Assembly: GCA_944327625.1 (NCBI GenBank)
Contig: CALVHL010000001.1
Location: forward strand, 1-64,000
DNA length: 64,000 bases
Source: an uncultured Clostridia bacterium
GTDB lineage: Bacteria > Bacillota > Clostridia > Christensenellales > Borkfalkiaceae
Reading direction: 5' to 3'
Part shown: piece after piece, positions 15,823 through 24,287 of the stretch
Layout: each line of letters starts with the position of its first letter
Position numbering within the stretch: position 1 is the first letter of the stretch
The notes under the pieces: generated by a model
What the model was told of the DNA's origin: nothing
The model's input: the letters and a program-made list of their open reading frames with translations, nothing else
The model's database searches: none
Position numbers and translations under genes: made by a program

Positions 15823-17136
15823 ATGGAACAGGTCATAACAGCCATAAGCACCCCCTCGGGCACGGGCGGGGTGGCAATAATACGCCTCAGCGGGGCGGGT
15901 GCGCTCGGCATAGCCGAAAAGGTATTCGCGCCCGTCGGCAGGACGCCCGTCGCACGTTTCGTGCCGCGCATGATGTACGCGGGCAGAATACTCTGCGACG
16001 GCTTTACGGATTTCGGCTATTGCGTATATTTCAAAGCTCCGCACTCGTTCACGGGCGAGGACATAGTCGAACTGCATTGTCACGGCGGCGCGGAAATATC
16101 CCGCGCGGTGCTTGCCGCAACCGAGAGCGCGGGCGCGCGCCTTGCAGACAGGGGCGAATTTACCAAACGCGCATTCGTCAACGGCAAACTTTCGCTGTCT
16201 TCCGCCGAGGGAATGATTGCCATGATAAACGCCGAAAGCCTTGCCGAGGTACGCGCGGGCAGTATGCTCTACGCCGAGCGGCTGACGCGCGAAGTCATAG
16301 CGTTGCAGGACGAACTCAAAGACATTCTCGCGGGCATTGCCGCCGATATTGACTATCCCGAGGAGGACGTCGCGGCGACAGACCTTAGCGACGCGGGGCA
16401 GCGGCTTGAAGAAATTGACAAAAAACTCAAAAGACTTGCGGGCGGCTATTCGGCGGGCAGAATGATAAAGAGCGGCGTAACCGTCGCCATCTGCGGCGCG
16501 CCCAACGTCGGCAAATCCAGTCTGCTCAACGCGCTCATCGGCAGCGACAAGGCAATCGTCTCGCCCGTCGCGGGTACGACGAGGGACATTGTCGAGGGCA
16601 CGGTCATAATCGACGGAGTAAAATACAACCTCTACGACACCGCGGGCATAAGGGAGCAGGCGGAGGAGATAGAGGCGATAGGCATCGAACGGGCGAAAAA
16701 GCTGCTTTCTTCGTCCGACCTCGTCGTCTGCGTGTCCGAAAAGGGCGACTTTTCGGCGGCTGAGGGCGTGGAGGAGGAGCGGCTCATCCGCGTATTCGGC
16801 AAGAGCGACGACGCCCGTCCGTTCGGCAAGTACGACGTAGCCGTCTCGGTGGTGACGGGCGAGGGCATAGAGCGGCTTAAACAGCTCATGCGCGACAGAT
16901 CTATCGGCGGCAAGGCGCTCGACGCGGCTTACGTCATCGAGGCGAGGCACTATGCGGCGCTCGTCCGCGCAGAGCGCAAGCTTGCGGAGGCGATTGCGGG
17001 GCTCAATAATTTCCCGCTCGACCTCATCTCGCTCGACCTGCGCGAAGCGTGGCGAATACTCGGCGAAATTACGGGCGAAACGGCCGACGAGGACATCGTC
17101 TCGACGGTGTTCGCAAAATTCTGCGTCGGCAAATAA
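15823..17136 (+). CDS. mnmE: tRNA modification GTPase MnmE
   Basis: 437 residues; with MnmG it installs the carboxymethylaminomethyl group on U34 of tRNAs. The N-terminal folate-binding domain starts ITAISTPSGTGGVAIIRLSG. The G domain has GAPNVGKSS (about 225), a DTAG switch (about 270) and an N/TKxD-like region that is diverged (FGKSDD). The C-terminal helical domain ends FCVGK, with the catalytic Cys in place of the usual FCIGK. mnmG, often adjacent, is not in this window. It is monocistronic from its own promoter. Confidence 0.95.
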   Translation: MEQVITAISTPSGTGGVAIIRLSGAGALGIAEKVFAPVGRTPVARFVPRMMYAGRILCDGFTDFGYCVYFKAPHSFTGEDIVELHCHGGAEISRAVLAATESAGARLADRGEFTKRAFVNGKLSLSSAEGMIAMINAESLAEVRAGSMLYAERLTREVIALQDELKDILAGIAADIDYPEEDVAATDLSDAGQRLEEIDKKLKRLAGGYSAGRMIKSGVTVAICGAPNVGKSSLLNALIGSDKAIVSPVAGTTRDIVEGTVIIDGVKYNLYDTAGIREQAEEIEAIGIERAKKLLSSSDLVVCVSEKGDFSAAEGVEEERLIRVFGKSDDARPFGKYDVAVSVVTGEGIERLKQLMRDRSIGGKALDAAYVIEARHYAALVRAERKLAEAIAGLNNFPLDLISLDLREAWRILGEITGETADEDIVSTVFAKFCVGK

Positions 17137-17191
17137 TACCGAATACAGTACAAAAATCTTTTAATAAATCGGCAAATAAGGAGAAGCATTT

Positions 17192-18070
17192 ATGGTAAAA
17201 CTTGAACTTTACAGGGTATTCTATACCGTTGCCCGATGCGGCAGTCTGACGCGCGCGGCAGAGGAACTGTTCATCTCCCAGCCTGCCGTATCCCAGGCGA
17301 TAAAACAGCTTGAAAGTCAGTTCGGCATTTCGCTTTTCAACCGCACCCACAGGGGAATGGAACTTTCCGTTCACGGCAAAATGGTGTTCAAACAGGTGGA
17401 GGAGGCGCTCGCCCTGCTCGACGACGCCGAAAATAAGCTGCTCGAACTAAAAACGACCGCCACGGGAATGATAAGGATAGGCGCGACCGACGCAATCTTC
17501 TCCAACCTGCTCGCCGATAAAATAGTGCAGTACAACCGCAAATATCCGGGCGTAAAGATAGAGCTTATAACGGGCACGACGCCCGAAACGGTCGATCAGC
17601 TCAAAGAGAATAAGTGCGACATAGGCTTTCTCAATCTGCCCGTAGACGACAAGGACGTAAACTTCACCCGCACGGTCTCACACCTTTCCGACGTGTTCGT
17701 GGCGGGCGAAAAATATTCGCACCTCAAAGACAGACAGCTCTCGCTTTCGGACTTGCAGGAATTTCCGCTCCTCATGATTGAGAGCAACACCGTCGCCCGC
17801 AGGGCGCTGTCGACGTTCACACAGACGATTGGCATACAGCTCAACCCCGACATAGAGGTAGAGAATTGGGATCTCATGCTCAAATTCGCGCGGGCAGGCA
17901 TGGGAATAGGTTGCGTTCCGAGGGAGTACGCAAAGACGTTCCTCGACAGCGGAGAGCTGTTTGAAGTCAACGTCACCCCGTCGCTTCCCGTCAGGGGTGT
18001 GGGCATAGCCCTGCCGAGGAATATGCCCGTACCCTTCGCGCTGAGGGAATTCATGGCGCTTTTCAACTAA
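17192..18070 (+). CDS. LysR-family transcriptional regulator
   Basis: 292 residues. An N-terminal winged helix-turn-helix (residues 1-60: SLTRAAEELFISQPAVSQAIKQLE type) is followed by a periplasmic-binding-like effector domain from about residue 90. AAGGAG precedes the ATG and a strong terminator follows. Neighbours are mnmE upstream and the convergent dapB; LysR proteins often act on divergent genes, but none is divergent here, so the target is not evident. Confidence 0.93.
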   Translation: MVKLELYRVFYTVARCGSLTRAAEELFISQPAVSQAIKQLESQFGISLFNRTHRGMELSVHGKMVFKQVEEALALLDDAENKLLELKTTATGMIRIGATDAIFSNLLADKIVQYNRKYPGVKIELITGTTPETVDQLKENKCDIGFLNLPVDDKDVNFTRTVSHLSDVFVAGEKYSHLKDRQLSLSDLQEFPLLMIESNTVARRALSTFTQTIGIQLNPDIEVENWDLMLKFARAGMGIGCVPREYAKTFLDSGELFEVNVTPSLPVRGVGIALPRNMPVPFALREFMALFN

Positions 18071-18079
18071 AAATTAAAA

Positions 18080-18116
18080 GGGCGTAAGCAAGTCAGCTTA
18101 CGCCCGTATTTTTTTG
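18080..18116 (+). terminator. Terminator of the LysR gene
   Basis: GGGCGTAAGC and GCTTACGCCC with a 6-nt loop, then a T-run. Confidence 0.9.
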
Positions 18117-18137
18117 TGTCGCGGAACGGCTTAAAAA

Positions 18138-18170
18138 GTCAATTGCCCCGCATATATGCCTCAACCAACG
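18138..18170 (+). repeat. Dispersed 33-bp palindromic element, copy D
   Basis: TCAATTGCCCC, GCATATATGCC and TCAACCAACG, one base from consensus in the right arm. It fills the gap between the LysR terminator and the dapB stop codon (convergent 3' ends). Confidence 0.75.
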
Positions 18171-18175
18171 CACTT

Positions 18176-18928
18176 TCAGTCGGCAAGCATATCCTTCATT
18201 TCATAGTGTCCCGCACCCTTTCCGACAAGCCATTTCGCCGCCTTGATCGCGCCCGCCGCAAAGACCTTTTTGCTCCTTGCCGAGTGCGAGAGGGTGATTA
18301 TTTCGTCCTCGCCGCAGAACAGCACTTCGTGTTCGCCGACTATCGTGCCGCCGCGCACGGCGTGTATGCCTATTTCGTTTCCGCGCTTACCCACAATGCC
18401 CTCTCTGCCGTTGAGATAGGGCTTTTTGCCGTCGAATACTGAATTTGCGCTGTCTGCAAGCATCAGCGCCGTTCCGCTGGGAGCGTCGACCTTCTGTGAG
18501 TGGTGCTTTTCGACTATTTCAATGTCGAATTTCTCGCCGAGCGTCTCCGCCGCGCGCTTGACGAGCTCGCACAGTAGGTTTACGCCGAGCGAGAAGTTGG
18601 CGGTGCGGAATACGGCTATTTTTTCCGACGCCGCCCTGATCTGGTCAAGCTGTTCGGGGGTATAACCCGTCGAAGCGAGCACGACGGGAACGCCGTTTTC
18701 GGTTGCGTATTCAAGTTCGTCCGAAAGGGCGGCGGGGGAGGAAAAGTCTATAATTACGTCGGGCTTTTGGGCGACCTTGTCAAAGGACGGGTAGACGGGG
18801 AAATCGCCCTTGCCGTCGCCTCTCGGATCGATGCCGCAGACGGCTTGCGCCTGACCGTCGCCGCTCAGAAGTTCCCTTATGTTTGCGCCCATTTTGCCGA
18901 GTGCGCCGCAGATGAGTACTTTAATCAT
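18176..18928 (-). CDS. dapB: 4-hydroxy-tetrahydrodipicolinate reductase
   Basis: 250 residues; NAD(P)H-dependent second step of the diaminopimelate branch after DapA. The Rossmann start ICGALGKMGANI, the FSSPAA segment, ANFSLGVNLL, the active-site EKHHSQKVDAPSGTA and the GGTIVGEHEV region match the family. Its ATG overlaps the dapA stop (ATGA), so it is the last gene of the asd-dapA-dapB operon controlled by the lysine riboswitch. Confidence 0.96.
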   Translation of the reverse strand: MIKVLICGALGKMGANIRELLSGDGQAQAVCGIDPRGDGKGDFPVYPSFDKVAQKPDVIIDFSSPAALSDELEYATENGVPVVLASTGYTPEQLDQIRAASEKIAVFRTANFSLGVNLLCELVKRAAETLGEKFDIEIVEKHHSQKVDAPSGTALMLADSANSVFDGKKPYLNGREGIVGKRGNEIGIHAVRGGTIVGEHEVLFCGEDEIITLSHSARSKKVFAAGAIKAAKWLVGKGAGHYEMKDMLAD

Positions 18929-19815
18929 AAACTCTTAATCCCCGCTGACTTAATGCAGTTTCTCATGATTTCCTTGTGCGCGTCTTCAAGCTCGGTGAGC
19001 GGCGCTCTCGGAATGCCCGCGTCCAGACCGATCATGTTGCAACCCTCCTTGACGGGTATGGGGTTGACCTCCGTGAAGCAGGCGTCGATGAGCGGAAGAA
19101 GTCTGTCCTGAAGCTCGTTGGCTTCGTCCAGCTTGTGCTGCTGCATGAGCACGGCAAGCTGCTTGACTTCCTTGGGCGCGATGTTGCCGACGACCGAGAT
19201 AAGTCCCTTGCCGCCGATAGCGAGTATGGGCAGATTGAGGTTGTCGTCGCCCGAATAGAGGTCCATTCTCGGACGAATTCTCCTCATCGTTTCGCAAATC
19301 TGCTCCATATTGCCGCAGGCCTCCTTAATGCCCGCCATATTGTCTATGTACGACAGTTCTTCGGCGGTGGGGGGAAGGATATTGACGCCCGTCCTTGCAG
19401 GCACGTTATAGGCTATGACGGGTATTTTAACCGCCCCGCAGATTGCCTTATAGTAAGCGACTATGCCCTTCTGGGTGCACTTGTTGTAGTAGGGCGTAAC
19501 GGCAAGCAGACCGTCCGCGCCCATCTTTTCTGCCTTAATGCTCGCCTCTACGGCGTGCGCGGTGCAGTTGCTGCCCGTGCCGAAGATGACCTTCGCCCTG
19601 CCGTTTATCTTTTCGAGCGCAAACTGCATGACCGCCGTCTTTTCTTCCTCGGTCATTGTGGCGGGCTCGCCCGTAGTGCCCAGCACTACCAGCGCGTCCG
19701 TGCCGTTTGCTATCTGATATTCTATCATTCTGCCGAAGGCGTCGAAGTTAATGCCTCCGTCTGCGGAGAACGGCGTAATCATCGCCGTCGCGCTTCCCTT
19801 GAAAAATCCCGTCAT
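18925..19815 (-). CDS. dapA: 4-hydroxy-tetrahydrodipicolinate synthase
   Basis: 296 residues; condenses pyruvate with aspartate semialdehyde. The TIM-barrel motifs GTTGEPATMTEEE, the YNVPARTGVN Tyr/Arg motif and the Schiff-base lysine in AGIKEACGN are all present. AGGAGG precedes the ATG. It lies 99 nt downstream of asd. Confidence 0.96.
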   Translation of the reverse strand: MTGFFKGSATAMITPFSADGGINFDAFGRMIEYQIANGTDALVVLGTTGEPATMTEEEKTAVMQFALEKINGRAKVIFGTGSNCTAHAVEASIKAEKMGADGLLAVTPYYNKCTQKGIVAYYKAICGAVKIPVIAYNVPARTGVNILPPTAEELSYIDNMAGIKEACGNMEQICETMRRIRPRMDLYSGDDNLNLPILAIGGKGLISVVGNIAPKEVKQLAVLMQQHKLDEANELQDRLLPLIDACFTEVNPIPVKEGCNMIGLDAGIPRAPLTELEDAHKEIMRNCIKSAGIKSL

Positions 19816-19914
19816 TTCAACCTCCTGATCGGTAAGACAGCCAAGCTGCCGAAGTTTAAAAAATTTAATCTTGTTCGGGGTATTTTGTAGTTATCGTAGA
19901 GACATGCAGCGCCG

Positions 19915-20991
19915 TCAGTCGAAATAACCCTTCGCCGCAAGCAGTTCGGCAAGCAGCACCGCGCCGCCCGCCGCGCCTCTCAGCGTGTTGTGCGAAAGCC
20001 CGATGAACTTATAGTCGAAAAGAGCGTCCTCTCTCAGCCTGCCCGCGCAGACTGCCATTCCGTTTTCGGTATTGCGGTCAAGCTTTGCCTGCGGGCGGTT
20101 GTCTTCCTCGAAATAGTGAATGAAGCGGGAGGGAGCGGAGGGCAGATTGAGCTTCTGCGGCTGACCTTCAAAGGTGCTCCACGCGCTTAAAATTTCCTCT
20201 TTCGAGGGCTTGTTTTCAAAACTTACGAAGCAGGCGGCGGTATGTCCGTCGGAAACGGGCACTCTCAGGCACTGCGCCGTGATGACGGGGCCGTCGGCGG
20301 GCACTATTTTGTCGCCTTCGACCTTGCCCCATATTTTAAGCGGCTCTCTTTCGCTCTTTTCTTCCTCGCCGCCGATATAGGGTATGACGTTGTCGACTAT
20401 TTCGGGCATAGTCTCAAATACCTTGCCCGCGCCGGAAATTGCCTGGTAGGTGGTGACTGCCGCGCACTTTATGCCGTATTTTCTCAGCGGCTCTAAAAGG
20501 GGTACGTAAGATTGAAGCGAACAGTTGCTCTTGACGGCGATGAAACCGCGCTTTGTGCCGAGGCGCTTTCTCTGTGCGGCGATTACGTCGAGGTGATCGG
20601 CGTTGATCTCGGGTATTACCATGGGCACGTCGTCGGTGAAACGGTGTGCCGAGTTGTTGGACACGATGGGACATTCGAGCTTTGCGTAGGCGTATTCAAG
20701 CTCCTTTATCTCATCCTTTTTCATATTGACCGCGCAGAAGCAGAAGTCGACGAGGGAAGCGATCTTTTCCTTGTCGGCGGTGGCGTCCATGACTACCATA
20801 TCCCGATATTTTTCGGGCATATCGTCAGTCATCAGCCATTTTCTGACGGCGTCCTTATATTTCTTGCCTGCGGAGGCAGAGCTTGCCGCAAGGCATACTA
20901 CGTCGAACCAGGGGTGATTTGCAAGCAGGGTGAGGAAACGCTGACCTACCATGCCGGTGGCGCCAATGACGCCGACTTTGTACTTTTTCAT
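19915..20991 (-). CDS. asd: Aspartate-semialdehyde dehydrogenase
   Basis: 358 residues; reduces aspartyl phosphate to the semialdehyde. This is the archaeal/fungal-like ASADH branch: start VGVIGATGMVGQRFL, catalytic Cys in VKSNCSLQ, active-site His in RVPVSDGHTA and a long C-terminal lobe. First gene of the lysine-controlled operon; GGAGAA lies upstream of the ATG. A lysine-riboswitch leader with an intrinsic terminator precedes it. Confidence 0.95.
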   Translation of the reverse strand: MKKYKVGVIGATGMVGQRFLTLLANHPWFDVVCLAASSASAGKKYKDAVRKWLMTDDMPEKYRDMVVMDATADKEKIASLVDFCFCAVNMKKDEIKELEYAYAKLECPIVSNNSAHRFTDDVPMVIPEINADHLDVIAAQRKRLGTKRGFIAVKSNCSLQSYVPLLEPLRKYGIKCAAVTTYQAISGAGKVFETMPEIVDNVIPYIGGEEEKSEREPLKIWGKVEGDKIVPADGPVITAQCLRVPVSDGHTAACFVSFENKPSKEEILSAWSTFEGQPQKLNLPSAPSRFIHYFEEDNRPQAKLDRNTENGMAVCAGRLREDALFDYKFIGLSHNTLRGAAGGAVLLAELLAAKGYFD

Positions 20992-21040
20992 AATAGTCTA
21001 TTCTCCGAAAATAAAATAAGTTACCTGATAAGAAATTATC

Positions 21041-21068
21041 AAAAACGGCGCCGAAAAAAACCAGCGCC
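21041..21068 (-). terminator. Lysine-riboswitch terminator
   Basis: On the minus strand GGCGC and GCGCC pair, followed by GTTTTTGAT, between the aptamer and asd. It likely forms when lysine is bound. Confidence 0.65.
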
Positions 21069-21096
21069 GCAAACTAACTTCGATATAAAGCTAACA

Positions 21097-21264
21097 AGCA
21101 AATAGCGCAACACTTTCAAGTGACAGTCGCACGAATATTATCCCGTGCGCCCAGCGCAAGGCATAACGGCTTAACCCTGCACTTCGGCGGCGATGCCCTT
21201 TTTCAGCGGAAAAATTTGCCGTAATTCTGACTTCCGCGGATACTCATGCTCGGCCGCTCCTCTA
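21097..21264 (-). promoter_or_regulatory. Lysine riboswitch (L box)
   Basis: The minus strand carries the L-box landmarks in order: GAGGAGCGG, ATGAGTA, GGAAG, AAAGGGCATCGCCGCCGAAG, GCGCTGGGC and ACTGTCAC, ending GCGCTATTTGC. With the downstream hairpin it should switch off asd-dapA-dapB by premature termination when lysine is plentiful. Confidence 0.92.
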
Positions 21265-21276
21265 TTTTGCATACTG

Positions 21277-21305
21277 ATAATAGCATAACGCGCCCCGAAT
21301 GTCAA
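21277..21305 (-). promoter_or_regulatory. Promoter of the asd-dapA-dapB operon
   Basis: On the minus strand TTGACA, a 17-nt spacer and TATTAT, ending 13 nt before the riboswitch. Confidence 0.8.
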
Positions 21306-21346
21306 AGAAAATTATATTCTTTTTTACAATCGCCCGCTCAAAATAA

Positions 21347-21375
21347 TTGAAAAAATTACGCCTATACTGTATAAT
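21347..21375 (+). promoter_or_regulatory. Promoter of the 21.4-26.8 kb operon
   Basis: TTGAAA, a 17-nt spacer and TATAAT, 58 nt before the first gene. Confidence 0.75.
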
Positions 21376-21432
21376 ATTAGAAAAACCGCGAAAGGCAATG
21401 CCGCGCGGCACAGTTTTAAGGAACAGGTTTAA

Positions 21433-22701
21433 ATGGCACAATCAAAAGTTAGCTCTTTGGAAGGAAAGGACATAGCCGACGATTATCTCCGCACCAGTCT
21501 GCCCGAAAGTCGCTGGGGGGATACGTGGGATATTCTGAAAAACTGCTTCGGCAAGCTCGTCATCATCAACGTGCTTACGTTGCTCTTTTTCGTTCCCGGC
21601 ATAGCTCTCATAATCTTCCGCAACGCTTACGTCACGCAGATGGGCAACGTATATCCCTTCTCGTCTAACGCGTTCGGCAGTTATCCCGTAACGCCCGGTA
21701 TGCAGGGCGTGGCAGAGAGAATAGTTCTCTCGACCGATATGCTGTTCTATTCGGCGCTCATAATCGTCGGGTTCATCGCGGCGGTCGGGCTCGCGGGCGG
21801 TTCGTATTCGGTCAAGAAGCTCATCAACACCCACGGTCAGTTCACCGTAAAGGGCTTCTTCCGCGGCGTTAAGCTCTGCTATTTCAACGTAGTGCTCGCG
21901 CTTACGATATTCCTCGTGTTCGTATTCGCGTCGGTATGTATTTCCGACTGGGCGGCGCTCCAGATAGCCCTCGGCTATTCCGCGGCAGGTCCGATAACGG
22001 CAAAGGTATTCATCATAATAGCTACCGTAATCGTCGGCATAATCTGTTTGTGGCTGCTCGCCGTCGGCGTAAGCTATAAGGTGGGAATAGGTCACCTTTT
22101 CAAAAACTCGATGGTACTCATGTTCGGCACCATAATACAGACGGTATTCATGGTCGCGTTCATGCTCCTGCCGCTCTGGCTTACCCTGCTTCTCGGCAAC
22201 ATTCAGATACTCAACCTGTTCGTATATGCTCTGCTCATTCTGCTCGGTCTGTCGTTCCCGCTTCTCTGCTGGTTCGCCTATACTCAGTGGGTGTTCGATA
22301 TGTACATCACCCCCGCAATCAAGACCGAAAAGGAAGCTAAGCGCGCCAAGATGACGCCCAAACAGCTCGAAGCCGAGAAAGAGGAGGAAGAAAAGGCGCT
22401 CGCGAGGGAACTTCTCGCCGCAGGCAAGAGCGAACTCATCGGCAGACCTCTGCGCCCCATCGAGGGTGCAAGCCGCATAACCGTCGTCGGCGAAGCTTAC
22501 GGCAGGGCGGACATAGCCGCCGCAGCCGACGCGAGGGCGGTAATCGAGGGCGAAGTCAAGGAATATTACGAACAGCACAAGGGCGACACGCGCTATGTCG
22601 AGTATGAAAAGCTGTTCGCCGAAAGGGAAAAGGCGCTCAAAACCCCCGAAGGCAAGAAGGGCAAAAAGAAGAAGGTCAGCTCCGACAATCTGTTGAGATA
22701 A
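21433..22701 (+). CDS. Membrane protein with charged C-terminal tail, unknown
   Basis: 422 residues. About six hydrophobic segments lie between residues 35 and 295 (for example LVIINVLTLLFFVPGIALII and VFIIIATVIVGIICLWLL). The cytoplasmic tail of about 125 residues is rich in Glu, Lys and Ala and ends KKGKKKKVSSDNLLR. A WGDTWDILKNCFGKLVIIN entry and the length recall YesL/DUF624-like proteins, but the match is too loose to assign. It opens a five-gene operon; AAGGAA precedes the ATG and the next gene starts 9 nt after its stop. Confidence 0.8.
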   Translation: MAQSKVSSLEGKDIADDYLRTSLPESRWGDTWDILKNCFGKLVIINVLTLLFFVPGIALIIFRNAYVTQMGNVYPFSSNAFGSYPVTPGMQGVAERIVLSTDMLFYSALIIVGFIAAVGLAGGSYSVKKLINTHGQFTVKGFFRGVKLCYFNVVLALTIFLVFVFASVCISDWAALQIALGYSAAGPITAKVFIIIATVIVGIICLWLLAVGVSYKVGIGHLFKNSMVLMFGTIIQTVFMVAFMLLPLWLTLLLGNIQILNLFVYALLILLGLSFPLLCWFAYTQWVFDMYITPAIKTEKEAKRAKMTPKQLEAEKEEEEKALARELLAAGKSELIGRPLRPIEGASRITVVGEAYGRADIAAAADARAVIEGEVKEYYEQHKGDTRYVEYEKLFAEREKALKTPEGKKGKKKKVSSDNLLR

Positions 22702-22710
22702 GGTAAATCT

Positions 22711-23436
22711 ATGGCGGAAAGTTATTTCGCACTCGGCGGATGGTTTGAATATTTAAACGCAGACTGCGACTATGAAACATGGTCGCAGTATTTGTTAAAT
22801 AAGCTTAAAAGCTCAGGCGCGGGGCAGACGGGGCTGGATATAGGCTGCGGCAACGGCTATTTCACCCGCGCGTTCAACAGGGCGGGTTACAGCGTTTCGG
22901 GCATGGATATTTCCCCCTCGATGCTGACCGTCGCCCGCGAGAAAGCCGCAAAAGAGGGTATCCGCTGTGAATTTTTACTCGGCGATATAACCAAACTTAA
23001 AGTGTGCGGCAAGGTAAATTTCATAACCGCCGTCAACGACTGCATCAACTATGTGCGCCCCGACGCGCTCGTCAGGACGTTTTCCAAGGCCTATTCCGCG
23101 CTGACTTCGGACGGAATGTTCTTCTTCGATATCAGTTCGGCTAATAAGATAAGAAATATCCTTGCGGACAATATGTTCGGCGAGGACGGCGAGGACATAT
23201 CCTATCTCTGGTTCAATACCCCCATAGAGGGCGGCGTAAGAATGGACTTGACGTTCTTCGTCAGGCGCGCAGACGGCGCTTACGACAGGTTCGAGGAGAC
23301 GCATATCCAGTATGCCCACGAGGAGGCGGACATAGTCGCCGCGCTCAGGCAGGCGGGCTTTGCCCGCGTCGAAACCGAGGGGCATCTCGGCGGCGAAAAG
23401 ACCGAGAGGATAAATTTCTTTGCATATAAAAGGTGA
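22711..23436 (+). CDS. Class I SAM-dependent methyltransferase
   Basis: 241 residues. The SAM-binding motif LDIGCGNGYFTRAF (about 48-61) is followed by motif II GMDISPSML and motif III FLLGDITKL. The N-terminal segment YFALGGWFEYLNADCDYETWSQY is typical of small unassigned methyltransferases of Bacillota. The substrate is unknown. It overlaps the hslO region, so translation is coupled. Confidence 0.9.
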   Translation: MAESYFALGGWFEYLNADCDYETWSQYLLNKLKSSGAGQTGLDIGCGNGYFTRAFNRAGYSVSGMDISPSMLTVAREKAAKEGIRCEFLLGDITKLKVCGKVNFITAVNDCINYVRPDALVRTFSKAYSALTSDGMFFFDISSANKIRNILADNMFGEDGEDISYLWFNTPIEGGVRMDLTFFVRRADGAYDRFEETHIQYAHEEADIVAALRQAGFARVETEGHLGGEKTERINFFAYKR

Positions 23437-23444
23437 AATCTCAA

Positions 23445-24287
23445 ATGAATAAAATTTTTCGTTCGCTCATCTGCGAAGGTCAGGCTTCGCTTGCGGTAAT
23501 CGACGCAACAGCGCTCGTCAACGACGCCATTAAAATTCACGGTCTCGACGACAAGGCGGCGGAAATACTCGGCGGGCTGTTGGTATGCGGCGCGTACTGC
23601 GCGTCCTGCCTCAAAGAAAAGAGCGGCAGCCTGTCCATTACCGTCAAGGCAAAGGACGGCGACGGCGCCGTGTCGGTGTCTGCCGATGCCGATCTGCATG
23701 TCAGGGGCTATGCCGACGGCAGCTGTGCCCAGTCGCTCGTCGGCGGCACGTTCACGGTCGTGAGGGAGGACGGCTATTCCATGCCCTTCGTCGGCGCCTG
23801 CGAGATAGCGTCCGACGATATAAGCGATCTTCTCGCCATGTATTTCCAGACGAGCGAGCAGATCCCCACGGCAGTAAAACTCGTCGTGGAGATTGCCGAA
23901 GACGGCAGCTGTTCGGTAGCGGGCGGCGTCATAATCCAGCTTCTTCCCGACGCTTCGGACGAACAGATCGACCGCGCAACCGAGGCGTTTGAAAACTATT
24001 GCAAAGACGCCCGCTCGGTAGGCGAGCTTGGCGTGGACGGCGTTGCTCAAAAGTATTTCGGCGCTCTCATCTCGGGCGTCACTTACGAGCTCTTTCCCGA
24101 CTATATCTGCAACTGTTCAGAGCAGAAAATACGCGACAACGTATTGAAGGCGGTCGGCAGGGATGAGCTGTTGAAGATAGTTGCCGAACTCGGCAAAGTC
24201 AGCGTACATTGCCATTACTGCAACAGAGATTACGAATACGACGAAAAGGACATCAGGAGTATTTTCGATAAAAAAACAGATGAATAA
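23445..24287 (+). CDS. hslO: Hsp33 redox-regulated chaperone
   Basis: About 280 residues; a holdase activated by oxidation of a zinc-bound cysteine set. The C-terminal redox switch is intact as C-x-C (ICNCSE) and C-x-x-C (CHYCNRDYE). ATG 23445 is preceded by AAAGGTG; a GTG at 23433 is the alternative start and overlaps the methyltransferase stop. The TPR gene begins inside its last codons. Confidence 0.94.
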   Translation: MNKIFRSLICEGQASLAVIDATALVNDAIKIHGLDDKAAEILGGLLVCGAYCASCLKEKSGSLSITVKAKDGDGAVSVSADADLHVRGYADGSCAQSLVGGTFTVVREDGYSMPFVGACEIASDDISDLLAMYFQTSEQIPTAVKLVVEIAEDGSCSVAGGVIIQLLPDASDEQIDRATEAFENYCKDARSVGELGVDGVAQKYFGALISGVTYELFPDYICNCSEQKIRDNVLKAVGRDELLKIVAELGKVSVHCHYCNRDYEYDEKDIRSIFDKKTDE